In this document: positions 26,760 through 35,912 of the stretch, piece by piece
Layout: every line of letters starts with the position of its first letter
Position numbering within the stretch: position 1 is the stretch's first letter
Origin: Hyphomonas sp. BRH_c22
Lineage (GTDB): Bacteria; Pseudomonadota; Alphaproteobacteria; Caulobacterales; Hyphomonadaceae
Assembly (NCBI RefSeq): GCF_000961795.1
Contig: NZ_LADU01000021.1
Coordinates: 1-51,200 of the forward strand
Direction of reading: 5' to 3'
DNA length: 51,200 nucleotides
Program-made: the position numbers and the translations under genes
Notes under the pieces: model-generated
Database searches by the model: none
The model's input: the letters and a program-made list of their open reading frames with translations, nothing else
Told to the model about the DNA's origin: nothing

Positions 26760-27683
26760 ATGAAACCGGCTGGACGGACACTGGCGGACTGGGGTCTGTT
26801 CTGGCTGCTCAGCGTGGTCTGGGCGAGCGCCTACATGTTGACGCGCATGGCCGTTGATAAAGGCCATGCGGATGCCGGCCTGCCGCCGGAATGGGTGATT
26901 TCAGGCCGGTTGACGATCGGGGCGGTGGCGCTGTGCTGCGTGATGGTCGCGACGCGTCAGCACCTGCCGCCCTTGTCTGACCGGCGGCGCTGGACGGCCA
27001 TTCTGGGCATGGCGATTGTCGGATCGGTCATTCCCTTTTTCCTGATCACGATTGCGCAGGAGACCGTGAATTCGAGCCTTGCGGCCCTGTACACGGCGGC
27101 GGTGCCGATCTTTGTCGCCATTGGCGCGCATTTCCTGTTCAGTGACGAGCGCCTGTCGGCGGGCTCGGTTGTTGGTGTCATGGTCGGCTTCGGCGGGGTG
27201 GCGCTCCTGTTCGGCCCGGAAGCCATGAAGGGGCTCAGCTCGGCCAGCACGCTTGCCCAGATAATGCTGGTTGGCGCGACAATGGCCTATGCTGCGTCCA
27301 GCCTGATCGCGCGCGGCGCGCCCCTGATGCGGGCGATCCCCTTTGCCACGGCGTTCGTGTCGGTCGCTGCGGTCGTGTCGTGGCCGCTCGCGCTGATGGT
27401 GGATCGCGAGAGCGTGAATGCAGGCTGGGACAACTGGCTGGCCGTGGTCGGACTGGGCATTGGCCCGACGGCATTGGCGCAGGCATTGTACATGGTGCTG
27501 ATCGCGCGCACGTCGGCGACATTCCTGTCCTTGACGGGCTACGCCATTCCAGTGGTTGCAGCCGTCATGGGCTTTCTGTTCTTCGGAGAAATGCAGAGCT
27601 GGCTGTCGCTGGTGGCCTTTGCGATGATCCTTGGCGGCGTGTGGCTGGCCCGCCAGGGCGGCGGCGGGCGCAAGGCGGTCTAG
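26760..27683 (+). CDS. DMT-superfamily EamA transporter
   Basis: A 307-residue membrane protein with ten hydrophobic segments in two EamA halves. Clear marks are the end of the first half (SLAALYTAAVPIFVAIGAHF, FSDERLSAGSVVGVMVGFGGVALLF) and the matching part of the second half (TSATFLSLTGYAIPVVAAVMGFLFFGE). Members export amino acids or small metabolites, or import nucleosides; the substrate is not predictable. The ATG at 26760 is chosen because hydrophobic family sequence begins there; the open frame begins 93 bp upstream. The gene stands alone on the plus strand. Confidence 0.9.
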   Translation: MKPAGRTLADWGLFWLLSVVWASAYMLTRMAVDKGHADAGLPPEWVISGRLTIGAVALCCVMVATRQHLPPLSDRRRWTAILGMAIVGSVIPFFLITIAQETVNSSLAALYTAAVPIFVAIGAHFLFSDERLSAGSVVGVMVGFGGVALLFGPEAMKGLSSASTLAQIMLVGATMAYAASSLIARGAPLMRAIPFATAFVSVAAVVSWPLALMVDRESVNAGWDNWLAVVGLGIGPTALAQALYMVLIARTSATFLSLTGYAIPVVAAVMGFLFFGEMQSWLSLVAFAMILGGVWLARQGGGGRKAV

Positions 27684-27753
27684 GGGCCGAAGCGTGGCAC
27701 ATCCCGGGGCCGGCGAGGGGCCGGAAGGGGTGATGTGGGGGTTTGTGGGGCCG

Positions 27754-29166
27754 TCAGGGGGCGAGGGCGAGGCGCGCGGCCTCAAGGTGTTCCATTTTCG
27801 CCTCGAAGGCCGACCAGTCATCCTCTGCGGCGATCGGCTCCCAGAGCGCCTCGACATCCTCGATCAGCATCGTGACCGGGGCGGTGGCCTGGAAGTAGGG
27901 CAGGGACAGCCGGCCGGCATGGGCTGGCGTGCGGGCGGCGAGGAAATCGCGGACAGGCGCGAAGGCCTCCGCCTGGTAGAGCCCGGCCTGCGGCGAGGCC
28001 TTCATGCGGGCCTCGCTGGCCGTGCCACCATAGAGGTCGAAGAAGGTTTGCGGCCAGGACGCGCCGCAGGCGGTCATCCAGCCATAGAGGCCCTGCAGGA
28101 AGGTGAGGTCGGTGCGCAGGTCGCCAGAGCCTTCGAGCCCGAGCAGCAGGTGCGTATGGGCGGCGAAGGCCTGCTGGTAGGCCGCCTCATAAGGCGCAAG
28201 GCCGCGGACGAGATCGTCGGTATCGGCCAGCGGCAGGAGGGCTGAGGCGAGCTGCTGCAACGCCCAAGCGCCCTGCGTCGGCTGGCGGCCGAAGCGGTAG
28301 AGGCCATTCTCGTCGAAATAGGCGGCGGTGAAGTTCGGGTCAGACACGGGCAGGAAGCGCCACGGGCCGAAATCGAAGGTTTCGCCGGTGACGTTGAAAT
28401 TGTCGGTATTCATGACGCCGTGCACGAAACCGGCAGCCATCCACTGGCCGATCATGCTGGCGGTGGCGCGCGTGATGTGGCCGAGCAGGTTCACGGCCCG
28501 CGTGGCCATGTCCGGGTCATTGGCGCCGGGATGGAACTGGGCGACGCAATAGTCGACAAGCTGGCCAAGGCCGTCGCGGTCGTCGAGATAGGCGGCCCGC
28601 TGGAACGTGCCGAAACGGATATGGCTTTCCGACAGGCGCACCAGCACAGCGCCGCGCGCGGGCGAGGGTTCGTCATTGCGATGCAGCTGCTCGCCTGTTT
28701 CGACCAGGCTGAAGGCCTTTGACGTGTGCACGCCGAGTGTTTCGAGATAGGTGGCGGCGAGGATTTCGCGGACGCCGCCCTTGAGCGTCAGGCGGCCATC
28801 GCCCTGCCGCGACCAGGGCGTCTGGCCGGAGCCCTTGGTGCCGAGATCGAGCAGGCGGCCCGTCCGGTCGTGCACCTGCGCGTAGAGGAAGCCCCGCCCG
28901 TCGCCCAACTGAGGGTTGTAGGTTCCGAACTGGTGGCCGTGATAGCGCATGGCCAGCGGGCGGGGCAGATTTCCCGGCAGGGGATCGAATTGCCCGAAGT
29001 ACTGTAGCCACTGGCGATCATCCAGACCGTTCAGGTCGATGGCGTTAGCCCAGCGACGGTTGCGAAAGCGCAACACTTGTTCAGGAAAGTTGGCGGGTTC
29101 TACCGCATCTGCGAAATGATCTGCCAGCGCAAGAAAGGGGACGGAGTGGGGGGATTCGCGCAACAT
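27754..29166 (-). CDS. selO: SelO-type pseudokinase (protein adenylyltransferase, YdiU/UPF0061)
   Basis: A 470-residue SelO family protein. SelO has an atypical kinase fold that transfers AMP to Ser/Thr/Tyr of proteins, with a role in redox stress in E. coli. Family motifs: RYHGHQFG near residue 74, DGRGFLYAQV, LDLGTKGSGQTPWSRQGDGRLTLK near 107, HGVMNTDN near 252 and the metal-binding DFGPWRFL near 268. There is no cysteine near the C-terminus, so the disulfide described for E. coli SelO is probably not formed. The gene is divergent from the first TonB-dependent receptor. Confidence 0.93.
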   Translation of the reverse strand: MLRESPHSVPFLALADHFADAVEPANFPEQVLRFRNRRWANAIDLNGLDDRQWLQYFGQFDPLPGNLPRPLAMRYHGHQFGTYNPQLGDGRGFLYAQVHDRTGRLLDLGTKGSGQTPWSRQGDGRLTLKGGVREILAATYLETLGVHTSKAFSLVETGEQLHRNDEPSPARGAVLVRLSESHIRFGTFQRAAYLDDRDGLGQLVDYCVAQFHPGANDPDMATRAVNLLGHITRATASMIGQWMAAGFVHGVMNTDNFNVTGETFDFGPWRFLPVSDPNFTAAYFDENGLYRFGRQPTQGAWALQQLASALLPLADTDDLVRGLAPYEAAYQQAFAAHTHLLLGLEGSGDLRTDLTFLQGLYGWMTACGASWPQTFFDLYGGTASEARMKASPQAGLYQAEAFAPVRDFLAARTPAHAGRLSLPYFQATAPVTMLIEDVEALWEPIAAEDDWSAFEAKMEHLEAARLALAP

Positions 29167-29234
29167 CCATTCGTTTTTGACCTGATTTCACGGTGTTTCG
29201 CAACAGGTTTGCGCCATTGCATGGCTGGATTGCG

Positions 29235-29251
29235 ATATTGCAGTGCAGCAT
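29235..29251. promoter_or_regulatory. TGCA-N-TGCA near-palindrome upstream of the first TonB-dependent receptor
   Basis: ATATTGCAGTGCAGCAT, 107 bp before the receptor ATG. It differs at only two of 17 positions from the site overlapping the phaZ promoter (49264-49280). It has the TTGC-N3-GCAG form close to sites described for PhaR regulators in Rhodobacter/Paracoccus. Confidence 0.45.
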
Positions 29252-29357
29252 AGTTGGCCTCTATCGTTGCGTCAGGTCGTCGCTATTGTTGGTCACAGTG
29301 AGGAAAACATCCGGATACACCGGGGGGGTCATCACAGGTATAAACGGAGGAAACCAA

Positions 29358-32252
29358 ATGAGATTTACCACACGATTGGTGCTGGGGGCGTCTGCCCTTG
29401 CGCTTACGACGGCTCTGCCCGCCTTTGCGCAGGAAGAGACAGACGAGAGCACGCGGAAACTTTCGACGGTCACCGTGACCGGTTCATTCATCCAGGGTAC
29501 GCCGGAAGATGCGGCCCTCCCGGTTGACGTCCTGACGGCGGGCGACCTGAAACTGGAAGGCCAGCCATCGATTACGGAACTGATCCGCAACCTTGGCCCG
29601 TCCTCGGGTGTTGACGGCCAGACCAACCAGTTCGCCTCGAACGGCCTGGAAGGCACGTCGAACATCAACCTGCGCGGCCTTGGCCCTGCACGGACACTGG
29701 TGCTGATCAACGGCCACCGCCAGACATACCACCCCTATTCGATCGGTGAGCAGGCGCAGCTCTTCGTCGACACGAACAATATCCCGACGGCCGCCATCGG
29801 CCGGATCGAAGTGCTGAAAGACGGCGCTGCGGCGCTTTACGGTTCGGACGCCATTGCCGGCGTTGTGAACTTCATCACCAATCGCGACCTTGACGGCTTT
29901 GAGGTCGGCGGATCCTATTCGCAGTTCGACGGCTCGGACGGCGATTACGACATCTCTGCCGCCTATGGTCTGCAGGGCTCGAACTTCAGCTGGGTCACCT
30001 CGGTTGGCTATAACAAGCGCAGCGAAGTCGGCCTTATCGAAAAAGACTGGGCGGTCCCGTCTTATGCGGACAACCCGGTAGGCGGCTGGTCGTCGCTCTC
30101 AAATCCGGGATACTACGCAATTATCGGTCCAAGGCCTGATTTGCCAGATGGGTTTGGTCCTATCGGCTCCTTCAACGACTCAGGATGTACCGCAGTTGGT
30201 GGTTTCATACCGCCAAGCGAAGGAACCTGCTATTTCCAGTTCACCAATTTCGACAACCTGGTCGAGGAAGAAGAACGCTACCAGGTCTTCTCCGAATACA
30301 ACCGGAACCTGTCCAATGGCGCCGAAGTACACTTCGAGCTTCTCTATGCCTATACGGATGTCCCGACTTGGAAGACCTCCCCCTCTTATCCACCTCAAGC
30401 GTTGCTGAATCAGGATGTGCCGTTTAATCATCCCGGTCTGCTACAGTACCTATCTGACAACCCAGGTACCACTCTACCCGGCTCGGCGGTTGGCCTGAAG
30501 TACATCGGCCGTTCTTTTGGCTGGGGCGCGTTCCCCGGAACGGGCAGCTCACAGGAAGGCTATCGCACCAGCGAAACCTGGCGCGGTTCGGGCTCTCTGG
30601 TCGGTGATTTCGACAATGGGGTGCACTATGATGCGGCGCTCTCCTATTCGACGACGGAAGCCGAACGTGTGACAAATGATACCTATATTACCGGCCTGAC
30701 TTCGGCCCTGCGCGGGTTCGGTGTGTGTACCGATCCGAACACGGGTGCCGATCCGGCCACGGGCACGGTGCCCTATGCGGCCGGCTATGCCGGCACGCTG
30801 GTTGCCGGGGCAGGGGCTTGCGAATATTACAATCCCTTCTCGAATGCCATTCCGGCCAATGCCCTGACCGGCGAGGCCAACCCGAACTATGTTCCGGGGC
30901 TCGAAAACTCGGTCACACTGGCTGACTGGATAACGGATCCGACCCTGACGGTTGCCACGACAGACCTGCTGGTCTTCGACGGTGTCTTCTCCGGCCAGAG
31001 CAATGTGCAGGCAGCGGGCGGCAGCGTCGGCTGGGCGGCAGGTGTTCAGGTTCGCCGGGAAAGCTACAAGGTTGAGCCATCGGCCCTGACCGACCTGACG
31101 GTAACGCCGGGACCCGGCGGCACTGGCCCCTACTCGTTCCTTGCCGGCACGACGCCTGCCGACGAAGAGCAGACGATCTATGCCATCTTCGGTGAATTGC
31201 AGATCCCCCTGTTCGACAATGTCGATATCCAGGCGGCTGTGCGTTACGAGGATTATGGTGGCGAAATCGGTTCGACCTTCGACCCGAAAGTCGCGGCCAA
31301 GTGGACCCTGACCGACAATTTCGCCCTGCGCGGCTCGGCCCAGACCTCGTTCAAGGGACCGACGCTGAACCAGCTCGGCGGCGTAGGCACCAGCCTGCAG
31401 TTCATCTCTGCAGCGTCGGCGTTCAAGGCCGTCGACACGTTCGGCAATCCGGACCTGAAGCCGGAATCGGCGTTCAGCTTCAACCTTGGCGGCATCTATG
31501 AGATGGGCAATTTCTTTGCCTCGCTCGACTATTACAATTTCGACTTCTCTGATCCGGTCATCGTGGAAGAGCAGGCGAATATCGTGAATGCGGCGGTTGC
31601 CGCGCTGGCCACGCCGACAACGGATGATGATGCCATCCTGGCGCGGATCACGTTCAATGATCCGTCGGCACCGACAGCGGCCACGATTGCCCGTGTCCGC
31701 ACCAATGTGACCAACGGTCCTGACATCAAGACGTCGGGTTTCGACCTGCGGATGCAGAACACCTGGGACATGAGCAATGGCGGCGAGTTCGGCGTTGGCG
31801 CCGATGCCACCTACATCATCGAGTATGATGTGGACCCTTACTTCGTCGAGGGCCTGGCCATTGGCGGGGGTGATTATGTCGGCCAGTTCAACCGGTCGAA
31901 CTTCACCCGCTCCATGCCGCAATGGAAGGCGAACCTGTTTGCCAATTACGGCCTGGGCGACCATAACTTCCGGGCCGTCATGCGCCATATTGACAGCTAC
32001 AAGGACGAACGCGCAGCGGCCGCCCGTGGCGGTGTCGGCGAGAAGATTGACAGCCAGACGACGTTCGACCTGTTCTATAACTGGCAGTCGACCCCGCTGG
32101 ACCTCGATATCGGTCTCTCCGTGGTCAACGTGACGGACGAAGATCCGCCATTTGCGGCCTTCGATGTCAGCTATGATCCCTATACGCACAACCCGTTCGG
32201 GCGTACGTTCAAGATCAGCGTCACCAAGCGGTTTGGCGGATCGGGCAACTAG
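29358..32252 (+). CDS. TonB-dependent outer-membrane receptor
   Basis: A 964-residue outer-membrane beta-barrel of the TonB-dependent receptor family. The signal peptide ends near residue 24 (LPAFA before QEET). A TonB box-like TVTVTGS follows, then the plug (about 45-200: NINLRGLGPARTLVLINGHR; EVLKDGAAALYGSDAIAGVVNF). The barrel ends KISVTKRFGGSGN. This is the large, oar-like/loop-rich type common in Hyphomonadaceae and Caulobacter, where ligands may be sugars, peptides or lipids; no ligand is evident. ATG at 29358 has GGAGG 7-8 bases upstream. Two stretches (about 30100-30235 and 30370-30485) have lower GC and unusual codons; see findings. Confidence 0.94.
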   Translation: MRFTTRLVLGASALALTTALPAFAQEETDESTRKLSTVTVTGSFIQGTPEDAALPVDVLTAGDLKLEGQPSITELIRNLGPSSGVDGQTNQFASNGLEGTSNINLRGLGPARTLVLINGHRQTYHPYSIGEQAQLFVDTNNIPTAAIGRIEVLKDGAAALYGSDAIAGVVNFITNRDLDGFEVGGSYSQFDGSDGDYDISAAYGLQGSNFSWVTSVGYNKRSEVGLIEKDWAVPSYADNPVGGWSSLSNPGYYAIIGPRPDLPDGFGPIGSFNDSGCTAVGGFIPPSEGTCYFQFTNFDNLVEEEERYQVFSEYNRNLSNGAEVHFELLYAYTDVPTWKTSPSYPPQALLNQDVPFNHPGLLQYLSDNPGTTLPGSAVGLKYIGRSFGWGAFPGTGSSQEGYRTSETWRGSGSLVGDFDNGVHYDAALSYSTTEAERVTNDTYITGLTSALRGFGVCTDPNTGADPATGTVPYAAGYAGTLVAGAGACEYYNPFSNAIPANALTGEANPNYVPGLENSVTLADWITDPTLTVATTDLLVFDGVFSGQSNVQAAGGSVGWAAGVQVRRESYKVEPSALTDLTVTPGPGGTGPYSFLAGTTPADEEQTIYAIFGELQIPLFDNVDIQAAVRYEDYGGEIGSTFDPKVAAKWTLTDNFALRGSAQTSFKGPTLNQLGGVGTSLQFISAASAFKAVDTFGNPDLKPESAFSFNLGGIYEMGNFFASLDYYNFDFSDPVIVEEQANIVNAAVAALATPTTDDDAILARITFNDPSAPTAATIARVRTNVTNGPDIKTSGFDLRMQNTWDMSNGGEFGVGADATYIIEYDVDPYFVEGLAIGGGDYVGQFNRSNFTRSMPQWKANLFANYGLGDHNFRAVMRHIDSYKDERAAAARGGVGEKIDSQTTFDLFYNWQSTPLDLDIGLSVVNVTDEDPPFAAFDVSYDPYTHNPFGRTFKISVTKRFGGSGN

Positions 32253-32280
32253 GCCCTGCGTCAAACAGCACACAAATAAA

Positions 32281-32310
32281 AAGGGCGGCCCCAAGGGCCG
32301 CCCTTTCCTT
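32281..32310. terminator. Bidirectional terminator between the two TonB-dependent receptors
   Basis: GGGCGGCCC (32283-32291) pairs with GGGCCGCCC (32295-32303) around CAA-type loop bases; the flanks are A-rich on the left and T-rich on the right (TTTCCTTTT). It separates two convergent genes and could serve both. Confidence 0.88.
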
Positions 32311-32332
32311 TTGGGGGTGAGGTCTGGAACGC

Positions 32333-34687
32333 CTAGCGGCTGATCGTAAACTCGATGCCGATGAGGCGGCCCTTCTGCAGCGGCGAGAAGGTGCCGGCAG
32401 ACGGGTTGGCACCGAACGGCACGTCGACGCCGGTCGAGTTGTTTTCGCCGCCCGGCGCGAAGCCGGCCAGTGCGCCGTCGAACGGCACTTGCGTGTCGCC
32501 GCCAGCAATCGATTCGTCGATCAGGTTCTTGCCGAACAGGGACACGGAGACGCCGTCCATTGGCGTGTTCCAGGTCAGGTTCGCGTCCAGCTGGTCAGCC
32601 GCGCTCATCCAGCCGAAATTGTTGTCGGTGAATGCGTTCTTGTCGCGGTGCTGGAACGTCAGGCGCGATACGAGCGAGCCACGGTCGGCCATGTCGTAAT
32701 CGTGGATGAGCGCGAAGCCGTAAGTGGCTTCCGGCACACGGGGCAGGGCAAGGGCGAGATCATCGCCGTCCACCACGCCGTCACCCGAGATGTCATAGAT
32801 GACCTTGGTGTATTCGGCGTCGATCAGCCCGATATTGGCCGTGACGAGGAACGAATCCGTCAGGGCGTAGCGGCCTTCAAGCTCGAGACCGAGGATCTCG
32901 GCGTCGGCTGTGTTGATGATCGTCTGGGCGACACCGGACGTTGGCGAGGAGAGGTTCAGCTCGCGTTGCATGTCCTTGATGTCGTTCAGGAACACGGCAG
33001 CGTTGAGCTGGCCCCGGCCATCGGACGTGGTGTGCTTCATGCCGATTTCGAAGCTGTCGACTTTTTCCGCATCAAAGGCGCGCGAACCCGTTGGCGGGAA
33101 GAGCGCTTCGAAAGCGAGAGCGTTCGTGATGCGGAAGTTGTAGCCACCCGAACGGAAACCCTTGGTGTAGGTGCCGTAGAACTGGGTATCGTCGGTGTGG
33201 AAGTATTGCACGCCGAGCTTTGGCGTGACTTCGCTCCAGTCTTCCTTGTCGGTGAAGCCGTTCGGCTCGCCGGTGATATACGGGTTGGTGCCGGTGGTCG
33301 GGCAGGTTGCATTGACCACGGAGCAGTTCGGGCGCGGACGCAGATAGGTGATGTCCACGTCCTTCTCTTCATAGCCGTAACGCAGGCCGAAGATGCCGGT
33401 CAGCTTTTCGGTGAAGGCATAGTCAACCTGGCCGAAGATGCCGTAGACCGTGTGGTCCTGGCGGCCGCCGCCATTGAATTCCCAGTCGAGGTCGGCCGGG
33501 AATGTCGCGGGGCGTGTGGTCGACAGGTCGCGGCGTTCAGTGTAGCCAACTTCCTGGGTGAAGTAGAAACCGCCAACCGTGACGTCTGCCTTGTCGAACG
33601 TGCCGGAGTAACGCAGCTCTTCGGAGAATTGCTCCTGGGCAAATTCCGAACCCGAGTGGAACAGGGTGAGCGGCGTAGCGTCAATGTCGGCGCTCGTCGT
33701 GGAATCGACTTCGCGGTAACCGATGATATTCGTGATCGTGCCGTTGCCGAAGTCGACATCAAGATCCGTGCGGAGCGTGGCGAACGTGGTGTCGTTCTTC
33801 AGGAAGCCCGGATTGTTGATGGCGATGTCGAAGCTGCCACGGTCATAAAAGCCGCGGTTCTGGCCGTTGGGGCCGTCTCCTTCCGTCTGGAAGTTTTCGA
33901 CCTTGCCGAGGAAGGTGAGGTCTTCGGTCGGCATCCACTCAAGGGCACCGCGCACGATCGTCGTGTGGGATTCGCCGAGATTGTCGTCGGTGGCGAGGTT
34001 CTTGAAGTAACCGTCATCGAAATTGTGATAAATGCCGAGCTTACCGTTCAGCTTGTCCTGGACGAGCGGGCCGGAAACCGTGGCCTGAAGGGTCGTGTTC
34101 GGACCGCCGCGACCATCGTCGATCGGGGTTTCGACCGTGGCGCGCGCCTTGTAGCGGAACTCGTCGGTCGGGTTGCCGGTATTGATCAGGACGGCGCCGC
34201 CGGTCGTGTTGCGTCCAAACAGCAGGCCTTGCGGGCCGCGGAGGATTTCAACGCTGTCAAGGTCGAACAGGTCGAGCACGACGCCCGAGTTCACGCCGAG
34301 ATACACACCATCGACGAAGACGCCGACCGTCGGATCGACTGACGGGATCGACGAGTTGATGCCGAGTCCGCGGATCGAGAAGTTCGCGACGCCTTTCGAC
34401 GTGCCGACATCTTCGAGCGAAACGTTCGGGGTGGAGTAGCTCAGGCCCTGCAGGTCGTTGACCTTGAGCGCGTCGAGCGTGTCGCTGTTGAATGCGGTGA
34501 CGGCCAGCGGCACGTCCTGCACGTTCTCGACATTGGCTTTCTTGGTGGCGGTGACGGTGACTGTGCCGAGAATACGGTCGACGGCGCTTTCGCGGGCCGG
34601 TGCTGCATCCGCTTCCTGGGCGATAGCCGAACCTGCGGCAAATACGGCCACTGATGCTGACAGAGCCAGCATTTTCTTGAAATTCAT
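32333..34687 (-). CDS. TonB-dependent outer-membrane receptor with an internal DxSGDG calcium-loop-like insert
   Basis: A 784-residue TonB-dependent receptor. The signal peptide ends after SAIA (about residue 23), and a TonB box-like GTVTVTATKK follows. The plug has VPLAVTAF, NFSIRGLG and EILRGPQGLLFGRNTTGGAV, the FGRNTTGG form found in many receptors of the siderophore/catabolic type. The barrel ends IGIEFTISR. A loop at residues 632-643 reads DISGDGVVDGDD, the pattern of a dockerin/EF-hand calcium loop. The ligand is unknown. It is convergent with the first receptor and may be under CtrA control through the site at 34852-34866. Confidence 0.94.
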   Translation of the reverse strand: MNFKKMLALSASVAVFAAGSAIAQEADAAPARESAVDRILGTVTVTATKKANVENVQDVPLAVTAFNSDTLDALKVNDLQGLSYSTPNVSLEDVGTSKGVANFSIRGLGINSSIPSVDPTVGVFVDGVYLGVNSGVVLDLFDLDSVEILRGPQGLLFGRNTTGGAVLINTGNPTDEFRYKARATVETPIDDGRGGPNTTLQATVSGPLVQDKLNGKLGIYHNFDDGYFKNLATDDNLGESHTTIVRGALEWMPTEDLTFLGKVENFQTEGDGPNGQNRGFYDRGSFDIAINNPGFLKNDTTFATLRTDLDVDFGNGTITNIIGYREVDSTTSADIDATPLTLFHSGSEFAQEQFSEELRYSGTFDKADVTVGGFYFTQEVGYTERRDLSTTRPATFPADLDWEFNGGGRQDHTVYGIFGQVDYAFTEKLTGIFGLRYGYEEKDVDITYLRPRPNCSVVNATCPTTGTNPYITGEPNGFTDKEDWSEVTPKLGVQYFHTDDTQFYGTYTKGFRSGGYNFRITNALAFEALFPPTGSRAFDAEKVDSFEIGMKHTTSDGRGQLNAAVFLNDIKDMQRELNLSSPTSGVAQTIINTADAEILGLELEGRYALTDSFLVTANIGLIDAEYTKVIYDISGDGVVDGDDLALALPRVPEATYGFALIHDYDMADRGSLVSRLTFQHRDKNAFTDNNFGWMSAADQLDANLTWNTPMDGVSVSLFGKNLIDESIAGGDTQVPFDGALAGFAPGGENNSTGVDVPFGANPSAGTFSPLQKGRLIGIEFTISR

Positions 34688-34851
34688 TCTGTGTTTCCTC
34701 TGGATTTTACAAGTTTCTAAGCGCAGCCCGTAGGCCCTGGGAGGAGGTTGGCTGCGGACCTACCCATACGGCGCAATGGCCCCGCGGAGGAAGGGGTGCA
34801 GGGCAGGCCATGCGAGATTGCCGGGTACCGTCGCAAAAATGCAACGGTGAG

Positions 34852-34866
34852 TTAAGGGATGATTAA
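34852..34866. promoter_or_regulatory. Perfect CtrA-type site TTAA-N7-TTAA
   Basis: TTAA (34852-34855), seven bases GGGATGA, then TTAA (34863-34866). This is the consensus of the cell-cycle regulator CtrA of alphaproteobacteria. It is 165 bp upstream of the TonB-dependent receptor at 34687 and just past the end of the alpha/beta hydrolase gene. Confidence 0.45.
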
Positions 34867-34876
34867 ATCAGCCGAA

Positions 34877-35833
34877 TCAGACAGCGCCGAGCGCCTTGCC
34901 GACAACATGACCGGCGTCGCGGATGGCCAGGCGGACCGTGTCGGAGAGGGCCGTCATGTTCATGAATCCGTGGACCATGCCGGCATGCTCGCGCACGGTG
35001 ACCGGCACGCCGAAACTGGCCATCTTGTCGGCATAGGCGAGGCCTTCATCCTTCAGCGGGTCCCAGCCACACAGCACGAAATGGGCTGGCGGCAGGCCCT
35101 TGAACGCATCCGGGCCGGCGAACAGGGGCGACACGCGCACGTCCATGCGCTGGCTTTCATCAGTGATGTAACTGTCCCGGAAATATTCGAACAGGTTGGC
35201 GGATATGAAGAAGCCGCCCTCCTGGAAGCTCATCTTCTTGGTCCGGATGTCGACGAACTGGACGAGCGGGTAGAGCAGCAGCTGGAAGGCGGGCCGCGGG
35301 CCGCCGGTCCGGTTCATTTCCTGCGCCAGATAGGCCGACAGGTTTCCGCCGGCACTGTCGCCGCTGACCGCCAGCCGGTCGGGGTCAAGGCCCAGCCTGG
35401 CCGCGTTGCTGACGATCCAGGTCCAGGACGCGAGGGCGTCTTCATGCGCAGCAGGGAAGGTGTTCTCCGGCGCGAGCCTGTAGTCGATGGAGATCACCCG
35501 GCAGCGAGCGCCTTCCGCGAGCCGCTTGCAGACCATGTCATGGCTGTCGAGATCGCCCAGCATGAACCCGCCGCCATGGAAGAAGACGATGCCAGGGCCC
35601 GGCGGAATTCCGGCGCCCAGTGGCGTATAGAGGCGCGCCTTGAGCGGGCCGGCTGCGCCGGCCACCGTGAGCAGGGAGATGTCGGCCATTTCAGGCGCAT
35701 CGCGCTCGATCGCCCGGCTGGCGACGTAGAATTGCTGGCGCAGCTTGTCGGTCGAATTCTTCCAGTCCAGACGCGAAAGGTCTGGCACGTGGAACCGTTC
35801 CATGAATTGCCGAAAGGATTCGTCGAGCGTCAT
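34877..35833 (-). CDS. Alpha/beta hydrolase, hormone-sensitive lipase (GDXG) family
   Basis: A 318-residue esterase. The oxyanion motif HGGG is at residues 86-89, the nucleophile is S160 in GDSAGG, the acid D258 in DPLKDE and the base H288 in VHGF, so the triad is complete. No signal peptide is seen, so it should be cytosolic. These enzymes cleave short- to medium-chain esters; the true substrate is unknown. It is between a receptor and an unknown membrane protein with no clear operon partner. Confidence 0.9.
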   Translation of the reverse strand: MTLDESFRQFMERFHVPDLSRLDWKNSTDKLRQQFYVASRAIERDAPEMADISLLTVAGAAGPLKARLYTPLGAGIPPGPGIVFFHGGGFMLGDLDSHDMVCKRLAEGARCRVISIDYRLAPENTFPAAHEDALASWTWIVSNAARLGLDPDRLAVSGDSAGGNLSAYLAQEMNRTGGPRPAFQLLLYPLVQFVDIRTKKMSFQEGGFFISANLFEYFRDSYITDESQRMDVRVSPLFAGPDAFKGLPPAHFVLCGWDPLKDEGLAYADKMASFGVPVTVREHAGMVHGFMNMTALSDTVRLAIRDAGHVVGKALGAV

Positions 35834-35912
35834 GGCCGCAAGATGGGAGCGAATTCAGGTCTTGTGAAGGCACAATCCTGAGGACGCGCCCAAATGCCTG
35901 AGAGGCCTGCGC

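Noticed and set aside
30549..32294. 581-codon minus-strand frame opposite the first TonB-dependent receptor
   Set aside because: Antisense shadow; it is Arg/Gly/Ile-rich and shows no domain. It also ends across the receptor terminator.
32489..34342. 617-codon open frame on the plus strand opposite the second TonB-dependent receptor
   Set aside because: It is the antisense shadow of a well-supported receptor gene. Long false frames are expected in GC-rich DNA; the protein has no recognisable domain.
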